A stretch of 64,000 nt of DNA from contig NZ_JAHUWN010000031.1 of the NCBI RefSeq assembly GCF_019219025.1, forward strand, positions 1-64,000. The letters are read 5' to 3'. A program made the translations under genes and the position numbers. The stretch is from Bacillus sp. sid0103 (GTDB lineage Bacteria > Bacillota > Bacilli > Bacillales_B > DSM-18226). Shown here piece by piece: positions 7,753-17,580 of this stretch; the stretch's first letter is position 1, and every line of letters starts with the position of its first letter. The notes under the pieces are model-generated. The model ran no database searches. It saw only the letters and a program-made list of their open reading frames with translations, and was not told the origin of the DNA.

Positions 7753-8718
7753 TTATTCGATAGTAAAACTTGACTGGTCGATCCACGTTATGCCTTCACT
7801 ATCTTGCAAATCCTTTACTAGTTGGAAAAGTGCCGCATCTTTTCGCTTCGCTTCAATCATACAGTGAATCTCAGGAACTGTCCCTTTGATTTGCTGTAAA
7901 AACGTGAGAAACATGTGGGGATCTATCGTGTCCGCATGTGCTCGAAAATCTTTTTCGGAGCGCGGACTCGATATATGCATCTTTATCGGCAGCGACGACT
8001 GTGCCCATGACGCAACAATCCGCTCCCAATCCGTCACCCATTCTTCATCTTCATGGTTAGCGAGGTGGTGGTGATAATCAAATACCATCGGTACCCCTAA
8101 CTTTTCACAGAGATAAAGTGTGTCCTTCACTGTAAACGTCGTATCATCATTTTCAAGCATAATCATTTGTTGGATCGATGGGGAAATATAAGCCCAATTA
8201 TGAATAAACAACTCGAGCGCTTTCTCCTTATCGTTATACCCACCGCCGACATGAAGTACACATCGGTGTTCGGGATCTATTTCTAGTCCTTTTAGCAAAG
8301 CTTTATGCATGTTGAGGGTTCTCAAGGAATTTTTTAAAATCTCTTTATCTGGAGTATTCAGCACCACGAAATGATCAGGATGAAAGTCAATCCGTGACGG
8401 ATGTTCCTTTAGATAATTTGCCAGTTTCTTGAGGGTATCATTTAACGGGGTGATGTAGTCCCAATCGAGTAATTCCTCATGATTGGCGAGCGGAATCAGG
8501 CGAGAACTTAGCCTAAAAAAATGAATTTGATTACCTGCATTATGTTTTAAAAGACGGAGGCAATTTTCTAAGTTCGAAATCGCAATTCTCTCTAATTTCC
8601 GAATCGCCGCGTCCCTGTCTTTTATTTTTTCAAATTGGGCAAATGTCATTGTTTGCGAGGGGGAAGCATTCTGAAGTTCGACACTCATTGCGACATATCC
8701 AAGTCGTACCATTGTCAT
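7753..8718 (-). CDS. uvsE: UV damage endonuclease UvsE
   Basis: UvsE/UVDE nicks DNA 5' of UV photoproducts as an entry to an alternative excision-repair path, useful to spores. The product, about 321 residues, has the family pattern of a TIM barrel with clustered metal ligands: RLGYVAMS near the start, IDFHPDHFVVLNTP, CVLHVGGGYNDKEKA, MLENDDTTFTVKDTL, VFDYHHHLAN and HISSPRSEKDFRAHAD. GTG and three ATG codons crowd the start (8727-8718); GGAG is best spaced from ATG 8718. It replaces the ydbS-ydbT pair found between cshA and ydcA in B. subtilis. Confidence 0.93.
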   Translation of the reverse strand: MTMVRLGYVAMSVELQNASPSQTMTFAQFEKIKDRDAAIRKLERIAISNLENCLRLLKHNAGNQIHFFRLSSRLIPLANHEELLDWDYITPLNDTLKKLANYLKEHPSRIDFHPDHFVVLNTPDKEILKNSLRTLNMHKALLKGLEIDPEHRCVLHVGGGYNDKEKALELFIHNWAYISPSIQQMIMLENDDTTFTVKDTLYLCEKLGVPMVFDYHHHLANHEDEEWVTDWERIVASWAQSSLPIKMHISSPRSEKDFRAHADTIDPHMFLTFLQQIKGTVPEIHCMIEAKRKDAALFQLVKDLQDSEGITWIDQSSFTIE

Positions 8719-8774
8719 CATCATCACTCCAGCGGATTGTGTTTATGTTTACTATTCCCTTTTAGGCATAGAAA

Positions 8775-8804
8775 AAAGCATGAACAAAATCGTCCATGCT
8801 CTTG
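8775..8804 (-). terminator. cshA terminator
   Basis: AGCATG and CATGCT arms with an 11-nt loop, followed on the minus strand by TTTTTTC. It sits downstream of the cshA stop and upstream of uvsE. Confidence 0.7.
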
Positions 8805-8817
8805 TTTATTTATTCCT

Positions 8818-8850
8818 CGAGCTGCAGCGCCTAGGCGCTTCCGCTTTTCG
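8818..8850. repeat. Dispersed element family 1, minimal copy
   Basis: On the minus strand this reads GAAAAGCGGAAGCGCC directly joined through TA to GGCGCTGCAGCTCG. This is the two ends of the family seen at 6768 and 10393 with almost no interior. AGCGCCTAGGCGCT is a perfect 14-bp palindrome. Confidence 0.6.
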
Positions 8851-8851
8851 T

Positions 8852-10339
8852 TTAATGATTAAATGTTCTAGGCTTTGAAGTTGATTTACCGCCGCCCGTT
8901 CTTTTTTCACCGCTGCGAGGCTTGGCTGGAGCCTTTTTCCTGTTTCGGTCTCCATTGTAAGAACCTCTAGAATCATCTCTTCTTCTACGGTCACGGTCAT
9001 ACGGCTTTCTTTCTCTTCTTTGTGGAAGCTGTTCTTCTGTTAACTTAATTGGTGTTGTATCCGGTTCTTTCGTTAACATTTTCAATACAGCGGCAATTAC
9101 AGTTGATGCATCATTTTCTTCCAACAATTCTTGCGCTGCTGCTTTATAATAATGTAAATTGTTTGATTCAATCGTTTGAACGATTTTTTCTACAACCGCT
9201 TTTTGTTGGCCTTCTAATGCTTCATCAAGCGTCGGAGCCTTCATTTTATCCATTTTGCGTTTTGTGGTTTTTTCCACAACCGCTAGATAAGATTTTTCAC
9301 GCGGTGTAATGAACGTCATCGCCATTCCAGTTTTACCAGCACGGCCAGTACGGCCAATACGGTGAACATAGCTCTCTGGATCTTGTGGGATATCGAAGTT
9401 GTATACATGGGTAACGCCTGAAATATCGAGACCCCTTGCAGCTACGTCTGTTGCAACTAGGACATCAATCGTTCCTTCTTTAAATTTGCGCAGGACAGAA
9501 ATCCGTTTTGCCTGGCTCAAATCACCATGAATACCTTCTGCTGTATACCCTCTTAAAGTTAGTGCCTCAGATAATTCATCAACACGGCGCTTCGTACGGC
9601 CAAACACAATTGCAAGTTCTGGTGATTGAATATCTAAAAGTCTTGTTAACACATCAAATTTATTTCGTTCCTGAACTTCAAGGTAATATTGCTCAATTAA
9701 AGGAACCGTCATTTCTTTCGTTTTCACGCGAACGATTTGCGGGTCTTTCATGAACTTTTCAGCCATTCTTTGAATTGGCCCAGGCATTGTCGCTGAGAAA
9801 AGTAATGTTTGGCGTTCTTCCGGTGTTGAAGCAAGGATGGATTCAATATCTTCAATGAATCCCATATTTAACATTTCATCCGCTTCATCAAGGATGACAG
9901 TGTTAACTGTATCAAGACGCATCGTTTTTCTGTTGATATGATCCAATACACGACCTGGAGTACCAACAATGATATGTGGAGCCTTTTTTAATGAACGAAT
10001 TTGACGGCTGATATCTTGCCCGCCATAAATCGGCAATACACGCACTCGTTTACCGGAACCGATTTTATACAGTTCTTCTGAAACTTGAATGGCAAGTTCA
10101 CGAGTTGGCGCAATAATAATCCCTTGAATCGCATCCGCACTAGTATCAATTTTTTCAACCAATGGAATTCCAAATGCAGCTGTTTTCCCTGTTCCTGTTT
10201 GAGCTTGCCCGATCAAATCAATTCCTTTTAGCCCCAACGGAATAGTTTCCGACTGAATTGGTGTAGCTTCCTCAAAACCCATTTTAAGGACAGCTTGTAA
10301 AGTGGCCTGGCATAGGCCTAATTCTTCAAACTTTGTCAA
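8852..10339 (-). CDS. cshA: DEAD-box RNA helicase CshA
   Basis: An ATP-dependent RNA helicase; in B. subtilis CshA works with the RNA degradosome and in ribosome assembly and cold growth. Motifs in order: Q-motif GFEEATPIQ, Walker [37 protein letters not shown], then the second RecA domain ending with [10 protein letters not shown]. The tail of roughly 75 residues is rich in Arg, Lys, Gly and Asp ([19 protein letters not shown]), typical of RNA-tethering tails. The TTG at 10339 is best spaced from AAGGAG (495 residues); ATG 10348 is only one base from it. It lies downstream of murF, as in B. subtilis. Confidence 0.94.
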   Translation of the reverse strand: MTKFEELGLCQATLQAVLKMGFEEATPIQSETIPLGLKGIDLIGQAQTGTGKTAAFGIPLVEKIDTSADAIQGIIIAPTRELAIQVSEELYKIGSGKRVRVLPIYGGQDISRQIRSLKKAPHIIVGTPGRVLDHINRKTMRLDTVNTVILDEADEMLNMGFIEDIESILASTPEERQTLLFSATMPGPIQRMAEKFMKDPQIVRVKTKEMTVPLIEQYYLEVQERNKFDVLTRLLDIQSPELAIVFGRTKRRVDELSEALTLRGYTAEGIHGDLSQAKRISVLRKFKEGTIDVLVATDVAARGLDISGVTHVYNFDIPQDPESYVHRIGRTGRAGKTGMAMTFITPREKSYLAVVEKTTKRKMDKMKAPTLDEALEGQQKAVVEKIVQTIESNNLHYYKAAAQELLEENDASTVIAAVLKMLTKEPDTTPIKLTEEQLPQRRERKPYDRDRRRRDDSRGSYNGDRNRKKAPAKPRSGEKRTGGGKSTSKPRTFNH

Positions 10340-10392
10340 TGTTTTCATTCTCCTTCATCTATGTGAAAATATTTTTGAGAGCTGAATATTTT

Positions 10393-10625
10393 CGCCGATA
10401 CTCAGAAAAGCGGTAGCGCCTGCTCTATTGAGGCGAAAAGCGCTGGAGGCCTTAAGGTGAAGTCCGTTTTGGATTCATCAAGAATGGAATCCTTGACGAT
10501 ATAAGTTTAAATTTCATCTAGGATGAAATAAGTTTTTATTTCATCCACAAGGATGGAAGTGGATTTTTATACTTCATCTTAGGCAGGACCGAACGTCTCG
10601 GTCCCCTTGGCGCTTGAGCTGACAC
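10393..10625. repeat. Dispersed element family 1 with four internal hairpins
   Basis: The ends AGAAAAGCGGTAGCGCC and GGCGCTTGAGCTGACA match the family seen at 6768. Inside are successive inverted repeats: GGATTC/GAATCC (10471-10492), ATTTCATC-TAG-GATGAAAT (10511-10529), TTTCATCC-ACAA-GGATGGAA (10539-10558) and GGACCGA-ACGTC-TCGGTCC (10586-10604). No coding potential. This fills much of the 579-bp gap between murF and cshA. Confidence 0.6.
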
Positions 10626-10671
10626 GCATCAAAAATGCCGTAAATAGGTAACATCTTTATTTTACCAAAAA

Positions 10672-10698
10672 AAAACATGCTCCCTCAAGGAGTATGCC
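10672..10698 (-). terminator. Distal terminator downstream of murF
   Basis: CATACTCC-TTGA-GGGAGCATG on the minus strand followed by nine T. A second terminator-like hairpin lies upstream at 10834-10862, with about 135 bp between them in which I see no gene. Confidence 0.65.
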
Positions 10699-10833
10699 CT
10701 TTAATCATCGTTCTTTAGACACGTTGATGAACATCATACCACTGTTACTAGTATTTTGCAATCAAGATAAGTTTGCAGAATATCCAAACCAATCTTATTA
10801 CCTCATCAAAAAGCCTAATGTTTGAAATAAAAG

Positions 10834-10862
10834 GGCACCTTCTCCTCTCAAGGAGGGTCTCT
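10834..10862 (-). terminator. Proximal murF terminator
   Basis: On the minus strand ACCCTCCTTGAGAGGAGAAGGT folds imperfectly and is followed by GCCCTTTTATTT. It is weaker than the hairpin at 10672. Confidence 0.5.
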
Positions 10863-10918
10863 GTTATTTTTCTTTTTTCACCCAGAAATCATTCATGTTC
10901 TTGTTAGTTTTAATTTCC

Positions 10919-12298
10919 TTAATTTACTTGCAGGGCAGTTACGATTTCTTCTAATTTCATTCCTCTTGAGGCTTTGACGAGGATTAACGTTTTATGATTT
11001 ACATGTTGCTTTAATTCTTGAATGAGCGCTTCTTTTTCTGTAAAGGCAAACACTCTTTCAGATCCTAAAACCGTTCTAGCCTTCTGTGCAATATGCCCTC
11101 CTAATTTTCCATAGGTGAACAGGAGATCAACTTTTTCACCGTTTAAGGATTCACCAATTTGCTGATGGTATTGCTCTTCCTGTGGACCAAGCTCTAACAT
11201 GTCGCCTAGGACGAGGATTTTTCTTTCATAACCTTGAAGATTGGATACTAACTCGATCGCTGCCAGCATTGACGTCGGGCTGGCATTATAGGCGTCGTTA
11301 ATGATTTTTTCGCCTTGGTTCCCTTCTACTAACTCCATCCGCATATTAGTCAACTTAATACTAGCTAACCCCTCATTCATTTTTTCAAAGGGAATGGAAA
11401 AATAGTTCGCAATGAGCATAGATGCTAAGGCATTTAAAATATTATGCGTCCCGAGGACGGGAAGTTCAAAAGCAGAATCTGATGCATTAATTCTAAAACG
11501 ATTTCCATTGTCTAACTGAGTAATTTCAGTGGGATATAAATCATTTGTTTCATTTCTTCCAAAGGTCTCAACCTGGACATTTCCGATGTGGCATTGAATT
11601 CTATCCATAAGCAGCGGCTCATCACCATGCAGGACAGCTAGTCCCCCATCTTTGAGCCCTTGCAGGATCTCAAGCTTTGCTTCGGCGATTCCTTCCCTTG
11701 AACCAAGGTCAAGAAGATGGGACTCACCAATATTAGTTATGACCACAGCATCTGGGCAGGCAAGCTTCGTCAGGAACTCAATTTCGCCTCTGCCGCTCAT
11801 GCCCATTTCGAGAACGGCAATTTCAGTGTCCTCGTTTAATCCTAAAACGGTTAACGGCAGGCCAATATGGTTGTTATAATTACCTTCAGTCTTTTGAACC
11901 TTATATTGTGTAGAGAGGATACCAGCTGTCATATCCTTGGTCGTCGTTTTCCCATTGCTTCCTGTGATGCCGACTACTTTAACCGCTAATTGTTTCCGGT
12001 AGCTTCTTGCTAATTCCTGTAGGGCAACTAGACAATCTTCCACGATCAAGATCGGTAAATGTAAGGGCGGGTTTGGTACATCCTTTTGCCAAAGGGCAGC
12101 TGCTGCACCCTTTCGGATAGACTCCTCTACATATTTATGGCCGTCAGAATGTTCCCCTTTAAAAGGTATAAACAAATTTCCATTTTCAATCTTACGTGAA
12201 TCAATCGATACACCCGTGATGAGGGTATCAGCAAATGTATTCATAACATCCTGAGCAGAAAGCATCTCAGCAATCTGTTTTAACGATCGTTTTATCAT
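10919..12298 (-). CDS. murF: UDP-MurNAc-tripeptide-D-Ala-D-Ala ligase
   Basis: Adds the D-Ala-D-Ala dipeptide to UDP-MurNAc-tripeptide, the last cytoplasmic step of the peptidoglycan stem. The 459-residue protein has the three Mur ligase domains: an N-terminal UDP-binding part, the central ATPase with GITGSNGKTTTKDM (about residue 112) and ENYNNHIGLPLT-type loop, and a C-terminal domain with NDAYNASPTSM. AGGAGG precedes the ATG. It follows ddl, which supplies its substrate, on the same strand with a hairpin between them. Confidence 0.97.
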   Translation of the reverse strand: MIKRSLKQIAEMLSAQDVMNTFADTLITGVSIDSRKIENGNLFIPFKGEHSDGHKYVEESIRKGAAAALWQKDVPNPPLHLPILIVEDCLVALQELARSYRKQLAVKVVGITGSNGKTTTKDMTAGILSTQYKVQKTEGNYNNHIGLPLTVLGLNEDTEIAVLEMGMSGRGEIEFLTKLACPDAVVITNIGESHLLDLGSREGIAEAKLEILQGLKDGGLAVLHGDEPLLMDRIQCHIGNVQVETFGRNETNDLYPTEITQLDNGNRFRINASDSAFELPVLGTHNILNALASMLIANYFSIPFEKMNEGLASIKLTNMRMELVEGNQGEKIINDAYNASPTSMLAAIELVSNLQGYERKILVLGDMLELGPQEEQYHQQIGESLNGEKVDLLFTYGKLGGHIAQKARTVLGSERVFAFTEKEALIQELKQHVNHKTLILVKASRGMKLEEIVTALQVN

Positions 12299-12407
12299 GG
12301 ATATCCTCCTTTTTATTTCTTTGGTGTAAACTTTCCAATATCAACAATAGGCTTTGACATAGCATTTTTTTAAACCTCGGTTACTGCGGTGCACTTCTAA
12401 ATACAAA

Positions 12408-12433
12408 TGGACACGGCAGCTTCAGCCGTGTCT
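12408..12433. terminator. Hairpin between ddl and murF
   Basis: GACACGGC-AGCTTCA-GCCGTGTC, a perfect 8-bp stem, with TCTGTTTTTT on the plus side and only CATTTGTATTT on the minus side. For the minus-strand ddl it may end only part of transcription, leaving read-through to murF. Confidence 0.5.
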
Positions 12434-12440
12434 CTGTTTT

Positions 12441-13514
12441 TTAGAAAGTAAACTTTATCTGTTGTTTCTCTGCATGTCTTTCTTTGGCCAGATTGACAAG
12501 TCGCTCAATCAATTGCGGATACTCGACTCCTGTGTGTTTCCATAGAAGCGGGAACATACTAAACGGCGTGAAGCCTGGCATCGTATTGACTTCATTAATC
12601 AACGCCTTCCCATCTTTGGTCAAGAAAAAATCTGCTCGGACTAGACCAGAACAATCCAAAGCTTTAAAGGCTTTTACCGCCATTTCTTTCAGTTGCTTAT
12701 ATTCTGCGTCGTTAATGTCAGCAGGGATAATGAGTGCGGTATCTCCGCTTTCGTATTTTGCTTTATAATCATAGAAATCTTTCTTTGGAACTATTTCACC
12801 GGCCACTGAACATTCCGGTTCATCATTACCAAGAACCGCCACCTCGATTTCACGGGCAACAACGCCTTCTTCAATAATGACTTTGCGATCAAACTGAAAG
12901 GCTTCTGCAAAAGCTGCTTCTAATTCAGCACGATTTGTACATTTGCTGATGCCAACACTGGAACCAAGGTTGGCTGGCTTTACAAAGCATGGGTAACCAA
13001 GCTCTGTTTCAACTTTGCTGTAAGCCTCCGTTTTCGCTTTCTGCCACTCACTTTTAATAAAAGCTACATAGTTCACTTGGGCAAGACCTGCTTGTGCAAA
13101 CACATTTTTCATCATGACTTTATCCATACCTGCCGCAGAAGCAAGTACTCCATTGCCGACGTATGGAAGATTTAACAGTTCTAATAAGCCCTGGACAGTT
13201 CCGTCTTCCCCGTTCGGTCCGTGTAACAGAGGGAAAATCACATCCAGCGTTTCATGCTTTTCAGCTTGGAAAAGTGCTGGAGCTAATGATAAAGGAGATA
13301 ATTGATTCCCCTCTGAAAATTCAAGTGCCTTCACATTTTCTACTGGTCCAGTTAATTGCTGCCCTTTAATCCAGTTTCCTTCAGTATTTATGTAAATTGG
13401 ATGAATATCAAATTTTTCAAGGTCTAACGCCCGAATGACAGCTAGTGCTGTTTGCAGGGATACTTGATGTTCAGCTGATTTTCCTCCATATAATAAACCT
13501 AATTTTGTTTTCAT
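12441..13514 (-). CDS. ddl: D-alanine-D-alanine ligase
   Basis: Joins two D-alanines with ATP; an ATP-grasp enzyme. In the 357-residue product the N-terminal [17 protein letters not shown], the ATP-grasp lid and hairpin ([17 protein letters not shown]), the [15 protein letters not shown] strand and the metal-binding [12 protein letters not shown] are all visible. ATG 13514 has GGAGG seven bases upstream; an in-frame ATG at 13535 extends the frame without a ribosome binding site. The order alr ... murF-ddl places D-Ala metabolism within one region. Confidence 0.97.
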   Translation of the reverse strand: MKTKLGLLYGGKSAEHQVSLQTALAVIRALDLEKFDIHPIYINTEGNWIKGQQLTGPVENVKALEFSEGNQLSPLSLAPALFQAEKHETLDVIFPLLHGPNGEDGTVQGLLELLNLPYVGNGVLASAAGMDKVMMKNVFAQAGLAQVNYVAFIKSEWQKAKTEAYSKVETELGYPCFVKPANLGSSVGISKCTNRAELEAAFAEAFQFDRKVIIEEGVVAREIEVAVLGNDEPECSVAGEIVPKKDFYDYKAKYESGDTALIIPADINDAEYKQLKEMAVKAFKALDCSGLVRADFFLTKDGKALINEVNTMPGFTPFSMFPLLWKHTGVEYPQLIERLVNLAKERHAEKQQIKFTF

Positions 13515-13731
13515 ACGAAACCTCCATTTTCTCATTCACGGTTATATTTTAAACCTATTTTAAAAAGAAAGGAAATGTAGTCACCCAAGTTTTTTTAAGT
13601 TTTTTCCTATTGGCTATTTTATGATGTCTACGGCTTGCTTAAATACTAGCGCTCAATATTTTGTCAATTTAATATTCCTTTTTTTATTATCCTGTATAAT
13701 GATTTTGAAACGTTTGATTGGAGGCGAGTTC

Positions 13732-14394
13732 ATGACGGGATCACTTTTATCGATATTATTATTAGGCTTTTTGCTAGGAATTAAGCATGCAATCGAGCCT
13801 GATCATGTTATTGCAGTATCCACCATCGCGAGCGAATCTAAGAATTTAAAACGCTCCATCTTTGCTGGTGTCTACTGGGGCATTGGGCACACGGCCACCC
13901 TTTTTATTTTCGGAATGTTTTTGATTGTCGCCAAAAATACGATCACAGATACAGTTGCACTGAGTCTTGAATTTATCGTCGGAATCATGCTCGTTAGTCT
14001 CGGCCTAAATAGTATTTTAACATTTATGAAACAGCGTCATCCTCATTCCCATACCACTTCGGACCATGAAAAAAAAGCTCGGACTCATCTTAAATCCTTC
14101 TTCATCGGGCTCATTCACGGGCTAGCCGGCAGTGCGGCCATGGTTTTATTAACCATGAGTACAGTTTCGTCTGCATGGCAAGGTGCCTTATACATACTTA
14201 TTTTCGGTTGTGGCACTATCGTTGGGATGCTCAGCTTTTCAACCGTGATTGGGATCCCCTTTGTGTTAACATCCGGTAAGCAAGTGAATCGATATTTGAA
14301 TAACCTTGCTGGCATAATCAGCATATTATTCGGAATTTATTATATGTATAACTTAGGCGTGAACGAAGGATTATTTAATCTATGGTTTTCGTAA
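13732..14394 (+). CDS. Nickel/cobalt-type membrane transporter (UreH/NicO-like)
   Basis: A 220-residue integral membrane protein with about six helices. Helix 1-2 carries LLGIKHAIEPDHVIAVSTI, the HxxxxDH signature of NiCoT/UreH-type metal transporters, and a second metal-site-like motif GLIHGLAGSAA follows a His-rich cytoplasmic loop (RHPHSHTTSDHE). Nickel or cobalt is therefore the likely substrate; no urease or hydrogenase genes are nearby to decide. The start ATG 13732 has GGAGGCGAG upstream. A TATAAT lies about 35 bp upstream, but I see no convincing -35. Confidence 0.75.
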   Translation: MTGSLLSILLLGFLLGIKHAIEPDHVIAVSTIASESKNLKRSIFAGVYWGIGHTATLFIFGMFLIVAKNTITDTVALSLEFIVGIMLVSLGLNSILTFMKQRHPHSHTTSDHEKKARTHLKSFFIGLIHGLAGSAAMVLLTMSTVSSAWQGALYILIFGCGTIVGMLSFSTVIGIPFVLTSGKQVNRYLNNLAGIISILFGIYYMYNLGVNEGLFNLWFS

Positions 14395-14429
14395 GTATGA
14401 CCAAGTGCCCTTTTTTCCTATTCCAAATA

Positions 14430-14464
14430 AACAGTCCCACCCAAAGAGAGTGGGACTTTTGTTT
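14430..14464. terminator. Bidirectional terminator
   Basis: AGTCCCAC-N9-GTGGGACT stem followed by TTTTGTTTTAT on the plus strand, and preceded by AAACA which reads as T-rich on the minus strand. It serves the metal transporter and the convergent unknown gene. Confidence 0.75.
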
Positions 14465-14478
14465 TATCCAAAAAAAAA

Positions 14479-15255
14479 TCAGACGACGTTTAACTTCCAT
14501 TCCTTTGTTTTTTTGTCAAAAATGATTTTGGCATGACATGGTTTCGATGAGATTTGATCATATTCCTCGACCATATCGTCCATATTGGCGAAATCACCAA
14601 TTACCCAGACGGGAATTTCGATTCGGCTCCGCTGATGATCCGCATCTCGTAAGGAAATACAAATCCCTTCCTTAATGAACGGTGTTAAAGACAGAAGGAT
14701 TTCTTTATTTACTTGCGGATAGGTCTTTTTCTTTCGAAAGCCAAGAATGGATTTTTCAATTTTAAGATCCCCAAGCTTTCCTGCAACTACTTCGCTAAGG
14801 ATATGGAAGAAATCCTTGAAGCTTCGGTAATACGTTTTGTTAAACCAGCCATCATCTTGAGCCAAATAAACAAAACGGTTCCCCAGTTTATTATAAAAAG
14901 GCAATTTTAGATGGTGTTTTTGATGACCTAAGTACAATAGTTCTGCGATTTCCTGCCCAGTCAGTTCATTCAACACATCTTCCTCAATAAAATCAATCCA
15001 ACAGAAATTACCGTAACTATAGACATCTTCTTGAGCTAATTTATTTATTCTTTCATCCGGGCAGTATTCAAGTTGGGTATGCATATTAAAATCAGCATCA
15101 TCAAAGCGGTGCTTTAGTAAAAGCAAGTGATTTAATGAACCTGAAAAAGCAGCAGCGAATTCAGCAAATTCGATACCGGAAGACAGTACATACTGGTCTG
15201 TTTGGTTCAAATGGACATAGATGAGATCCTGTATGTCTTGATGATGCTTTTTCAA
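14479..15255 (-). CDS. Conserved hypothetical protein, 258 aa
   Basis: I do not recognise this family. The product is soluble with no signal peptide or membrane helix, has mixed charge, and is rich in aromatic and acidic residues (YGNFCWIDFIEEDVLNEL, FVYLAQDDGWFNKTYYRSF). A good frame and a plausible GGAG upstream of the ATG support a real gene. It is monocistronic: a terminator follows, and the divergent mgtE gene starts 230 bp away. Nothing in the context points to a function. Confidence 0.75.
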   Translation of the reverse strand: MKKHHQDIQDLIYVHLNQTDQYVLSSGIEFAEFAAAFSGSLNHLLLLKHRFDDADFNMHTQLEYCPDERINKLAQEDVYSYGNFCWIDFIEEDVLNELTGQEIAELLYLGHQKHHLKLPFYNKLGNRFVYLAQDDGWFNKTYYRSFKDFFHILSEVVAGKLGDLKIEKSILGFRKKKTYPQVNKEILLSLTPFIKEGICISLRDADHQRSRIEIPVWVIGDFANMDDMVEEYDQISSKPCHAKIIFDKKTKEWKLNVV

Positions 15256-15365
15256 AGCAAAACTCCTCCGATCAACACATAAAATGGTTTAGTCAATACT
15301 TCCTTATTTTATCAAATAATAGTCCAAATAGCTTATTTCAATTCTTTTACAAATAATAAGTTTGA

Positions 15366-15394
15366 TTGACGCATACTAGATTTATGCCTATTGA
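15366..15394 (+). promoter_or_regulatory. Probable mgtE promoter
   Basis: TTGACG, a 17-bp spacer and TATTGA, followed by a leader of about 85 nt. That leader is too short for an M-box Mg2+ riboswitch, and no M-box core is visible. Confidence 0.45.
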
Positions 15395-15484
15395 TTATTA
15401 TTTGTTAATTTTCTTTTTTCATCTATATTTCTTTAGCCAATCAGAATCTATGCATAAGCGAGATAAGGAGCTGGTCCATCAGCC

Positions 15485-16843
15485 ATGATTAAAGATATGA
15501 GTCAAGATGAATTAAGTTTATATATCATTAAAACATTAAAGGAAAATAGAAAAACGGAATTTGATAGTATTCTCGATGAACTCCAGCCCTATGATATTGC
15601 CAAGATCTATGAGGATCTCCCGGAAAAGCATAAAGGACGGTTTCTACTGTTTTTAAAATTTGACGTTCTTGCAGACTTGATGGAAGAACTCGATAAGGAG
15701 GATCAACTTGGCTTATTAAATATTTTAGGAATTGAAAAGTCTAGTATAGTTCTTAATTTAATGGATAATGATGATCTGGCGTTATTGCTGCATGAAGTAT
15801 CGCCAGAGAAAAAAGATTCCCTTCTTTCTGGAATGAAGGCAGAGGAATCGATTGCCGTCCAAGATATTATGAAATATCCGCCGGAAACAGCCGGAAGAAT
15901 CATGACGAATCGCTTTGTTTGGATTCGCAGCTATTTTACGGTTAGAGAAGCCGTAGATAAGTTTAAGGTGTTCGCTGAATTTGCCGAATCTATTAACTAT
16001 CTATATGTTATTGATGAAGACCGGAAGCTAGTCGGGGTGGTTTCTTATCGTGATTTACTATTAGCAGAGCCAGATGAAAAAATAAGTACAATTATGTATG
16101 AACGGATCATTTACGTTACGGTATCAACAGACCAAGAGGTTGTCGCGCAAATCGTCGGGCGTTATGATTTTATAGCCATACCGGTAGTTGATGAGGACAA
16201 TATTCTTGTCGGAATTGTCACCGTCGATGACATCATTGACATCGTAATTAAGGAAGCCAATGAAGATATTGAAAAATTATCGGCGACAGGGAAATCGATC
16301 GATTTTGAAACAAAAACTTTAGTTGCAGCAGCAAGAAGGCTCCCCTGGCTGATCTTACTATTATTTATCGGTGTGGTTTCAGGAAGAATAATCAGCAGTT
16401 TTGAAGATACCCTGCAACAGGTCGTAGCGCTTGCCTTTTTTATGCCGATGATTGCCGGAATGACCGGGAATACAGGAACCCAATCGCTGGCAGTCGTAGT
16501 AAGAGGGCTGATTTCGTACGATATTGATAAAGGTGTGATTGCGCGTTTAATCGCAAGGGAACTTGGCGTTGGGATTACTATCGGCATTACCTGCTCTATT
16601 CTTATTGCAGTGATTGCATATATCTGGCAGGGAAGTCTCATTTTAGGTGCTGTTGTCGGCAGTTCCCTATTTTTCACCCTTATCATCGGGACCCTTGCAG
16701 GGACGGTTATTCCTCTTATTTTATTTCGCTTAAAAATTGATCCTGCGGTTGCCTCAGGACCCTTGATCACAACCTTGAATGATATTTTTTCACTGCTTAC
16801 CTACTTTGGGATTGCCACCATGTTTTTAAAATATCTCATGTAG
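15485..16843 (+). CDS. mgtE: Magnesium transporter MgtE
   Basis: A Mg2+ channel/transporter gated by cytoplasmic Mg2+. The 452 residues contain an N-terminal MgtE superhelix (residues 1-125), two CBS domains (about 130-255, with MTNRFVWIRSYFTVREA and VVDEDNILVGIVTVDDI), a plug helix, and five membrane helices with PMIAGMTGNTGTQSLAVVVRG, the ion-pore signature. Length and order are standard. AAGGAG lies 14 bases before the ATG, a longer spacing than usual. Many Bacillus mgtE genes have an M-box leader; I do not see one here. Confidence 0.95.
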   Translation: MIKDMSQDELSLYIIKTLKENRKTEFDSILDELQPYDIAKIYEDLPEKHKGRFLLFLKFDVLADLMEELDKEDQLGLLNILGIEKSSIVLNLMDNDDLALLLHEVSPEKKDSLLSGMKAEESIAVQDIMKYPPETAGRIMTNRFVWIRSYFTVREAVDKFKVFAEFAESINYLYVIDEDRKLVGVVSYRDLLLAEPDEKISTIMYERIIYVTVSTDQEVVAQIVGRYDFIAIPVVDEDNILVGIVTVDDIIDIVIKEANEDIEKLSATGKSIDFETKTLVAAARRLPWLILLLFIGVVSGRIISSFEDTLQQVVALAFFMPMIAGMTGNTGTQSLAVVVRGLISYDIDKGVIARLIARELGVGITIGITCSILIAVIAYIWQGSLILGAVVGSSLFFTLIIGTLAGTVIPLILFRLKIDPAVASGPLITTLNDIFSLLTYFGIATMFLKYLM

Positions 16844-16986
16844 AAAAAAAGCAGCTCCATTCTGTTGCATTTTTAATTTTTCCGGAATGTCTCAAAGAAA
16901 AGGACCATAATTATTTCTTAAATAGACAAACTGGTTTAAACTAAAGTAAGGAGAGAAATAATCATTTACTTAAGCGAAGGTGAATT

Positions 16987-17580
16987 ATGTCAGACTTTAT
17001 CCAATCGATTTTAGAGTTCTTATCACAATTGGGGTATTTCGGGATTGCGTTAGGATTAATGATCGAGATTATCCCAAGTGAAATTGTCTTAGGTTATGGC
17101 GGCTATATGATATCGCAAGGTCATCTCAATTTTTTTGGGGCTGTAATTGCAGGGACTGTTGGCGGGACAATCGCTCAATTGTTCTTATATTGGGCCGGTT
17201 ATTTTGGGGGCAGACCTTTTTTGGAGAAATACGGAAAATATGTCTTGATTAAAAAGAATCATATTGATATAGCTGAACAATGGTTTGAAAAATATGGTGC
17301 TGGGGTTATTTTTTCCGCTCGGTTCATTCCCGTTGTTAGGCATGCGATTTCCATTCCAGCTGGTATTGCCAAAATGTCAGCAGCCAAATTTACGCTTTAC
17401 ACCGTGGCGGCTGTTATCCCATGGACAATTCTGTTCCTTTACTTAGGAAAAGTCTTAGGCAGTAACTGGGCACATATTAAAGAGTATGCACAACCCTACG
17501 TAATGCCTGCCATAATCGGTGCTATTGTTCTAGGGGCAATCTATTTTTTAATCAAAAAGACAAAGAAAACCACCGATTAA
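16987..17580 (+). CDS. DedA/VTT-family membrane protein
   Basis: A 197-residue integral membrane protein of the DedA superfamily, recently linked to lipid-carrier (undecaprenyl phosphate or phosphatidylethanolamine) flipping. Visible family marks are the re-entrant E-x-P-type segment MIEIIPSEIVLGYGGY, the GGTIAQLFLYWAGYFGGRPFLEKYGKY motif, and FSARFIPVVRHAISIPAGIAKM. It has GAAGGTGAATT before ATG. Its stop codon lies inside a hairpin shared with the convergent gene. Confidence 0.9.
   Translation: MSDFIQSILEFLSQLGYFGIALGLMIEIIPSEIVLGYGGYMISQGHLNFFGAVIAGTVGGTIAQLFLYWAGYFGGRPFLEKYGKYVLIKKNHIDIAEQWFEKYGAGVIFSARFIPVVRHAISIPAGIAKMSAAKFTLYTVAAVIPWTILFLYLGKVLGSNWAHIKEYAQPYVMPAIIGAIVLGAIYFLIKKTKKTTD

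Noticed and set aside
13661..13700. TTGTCA and TATAAT as a promoter for the metal transporter
   Set aside because: The two hexamers are about 28 bp apart, too far for a sigma-A promoter.
15395..15484. M-box Mg2+ riboswitch before mgtE
   Set aside because: The leader is under 100 nt and none of the M-box conserved blocks is visible.
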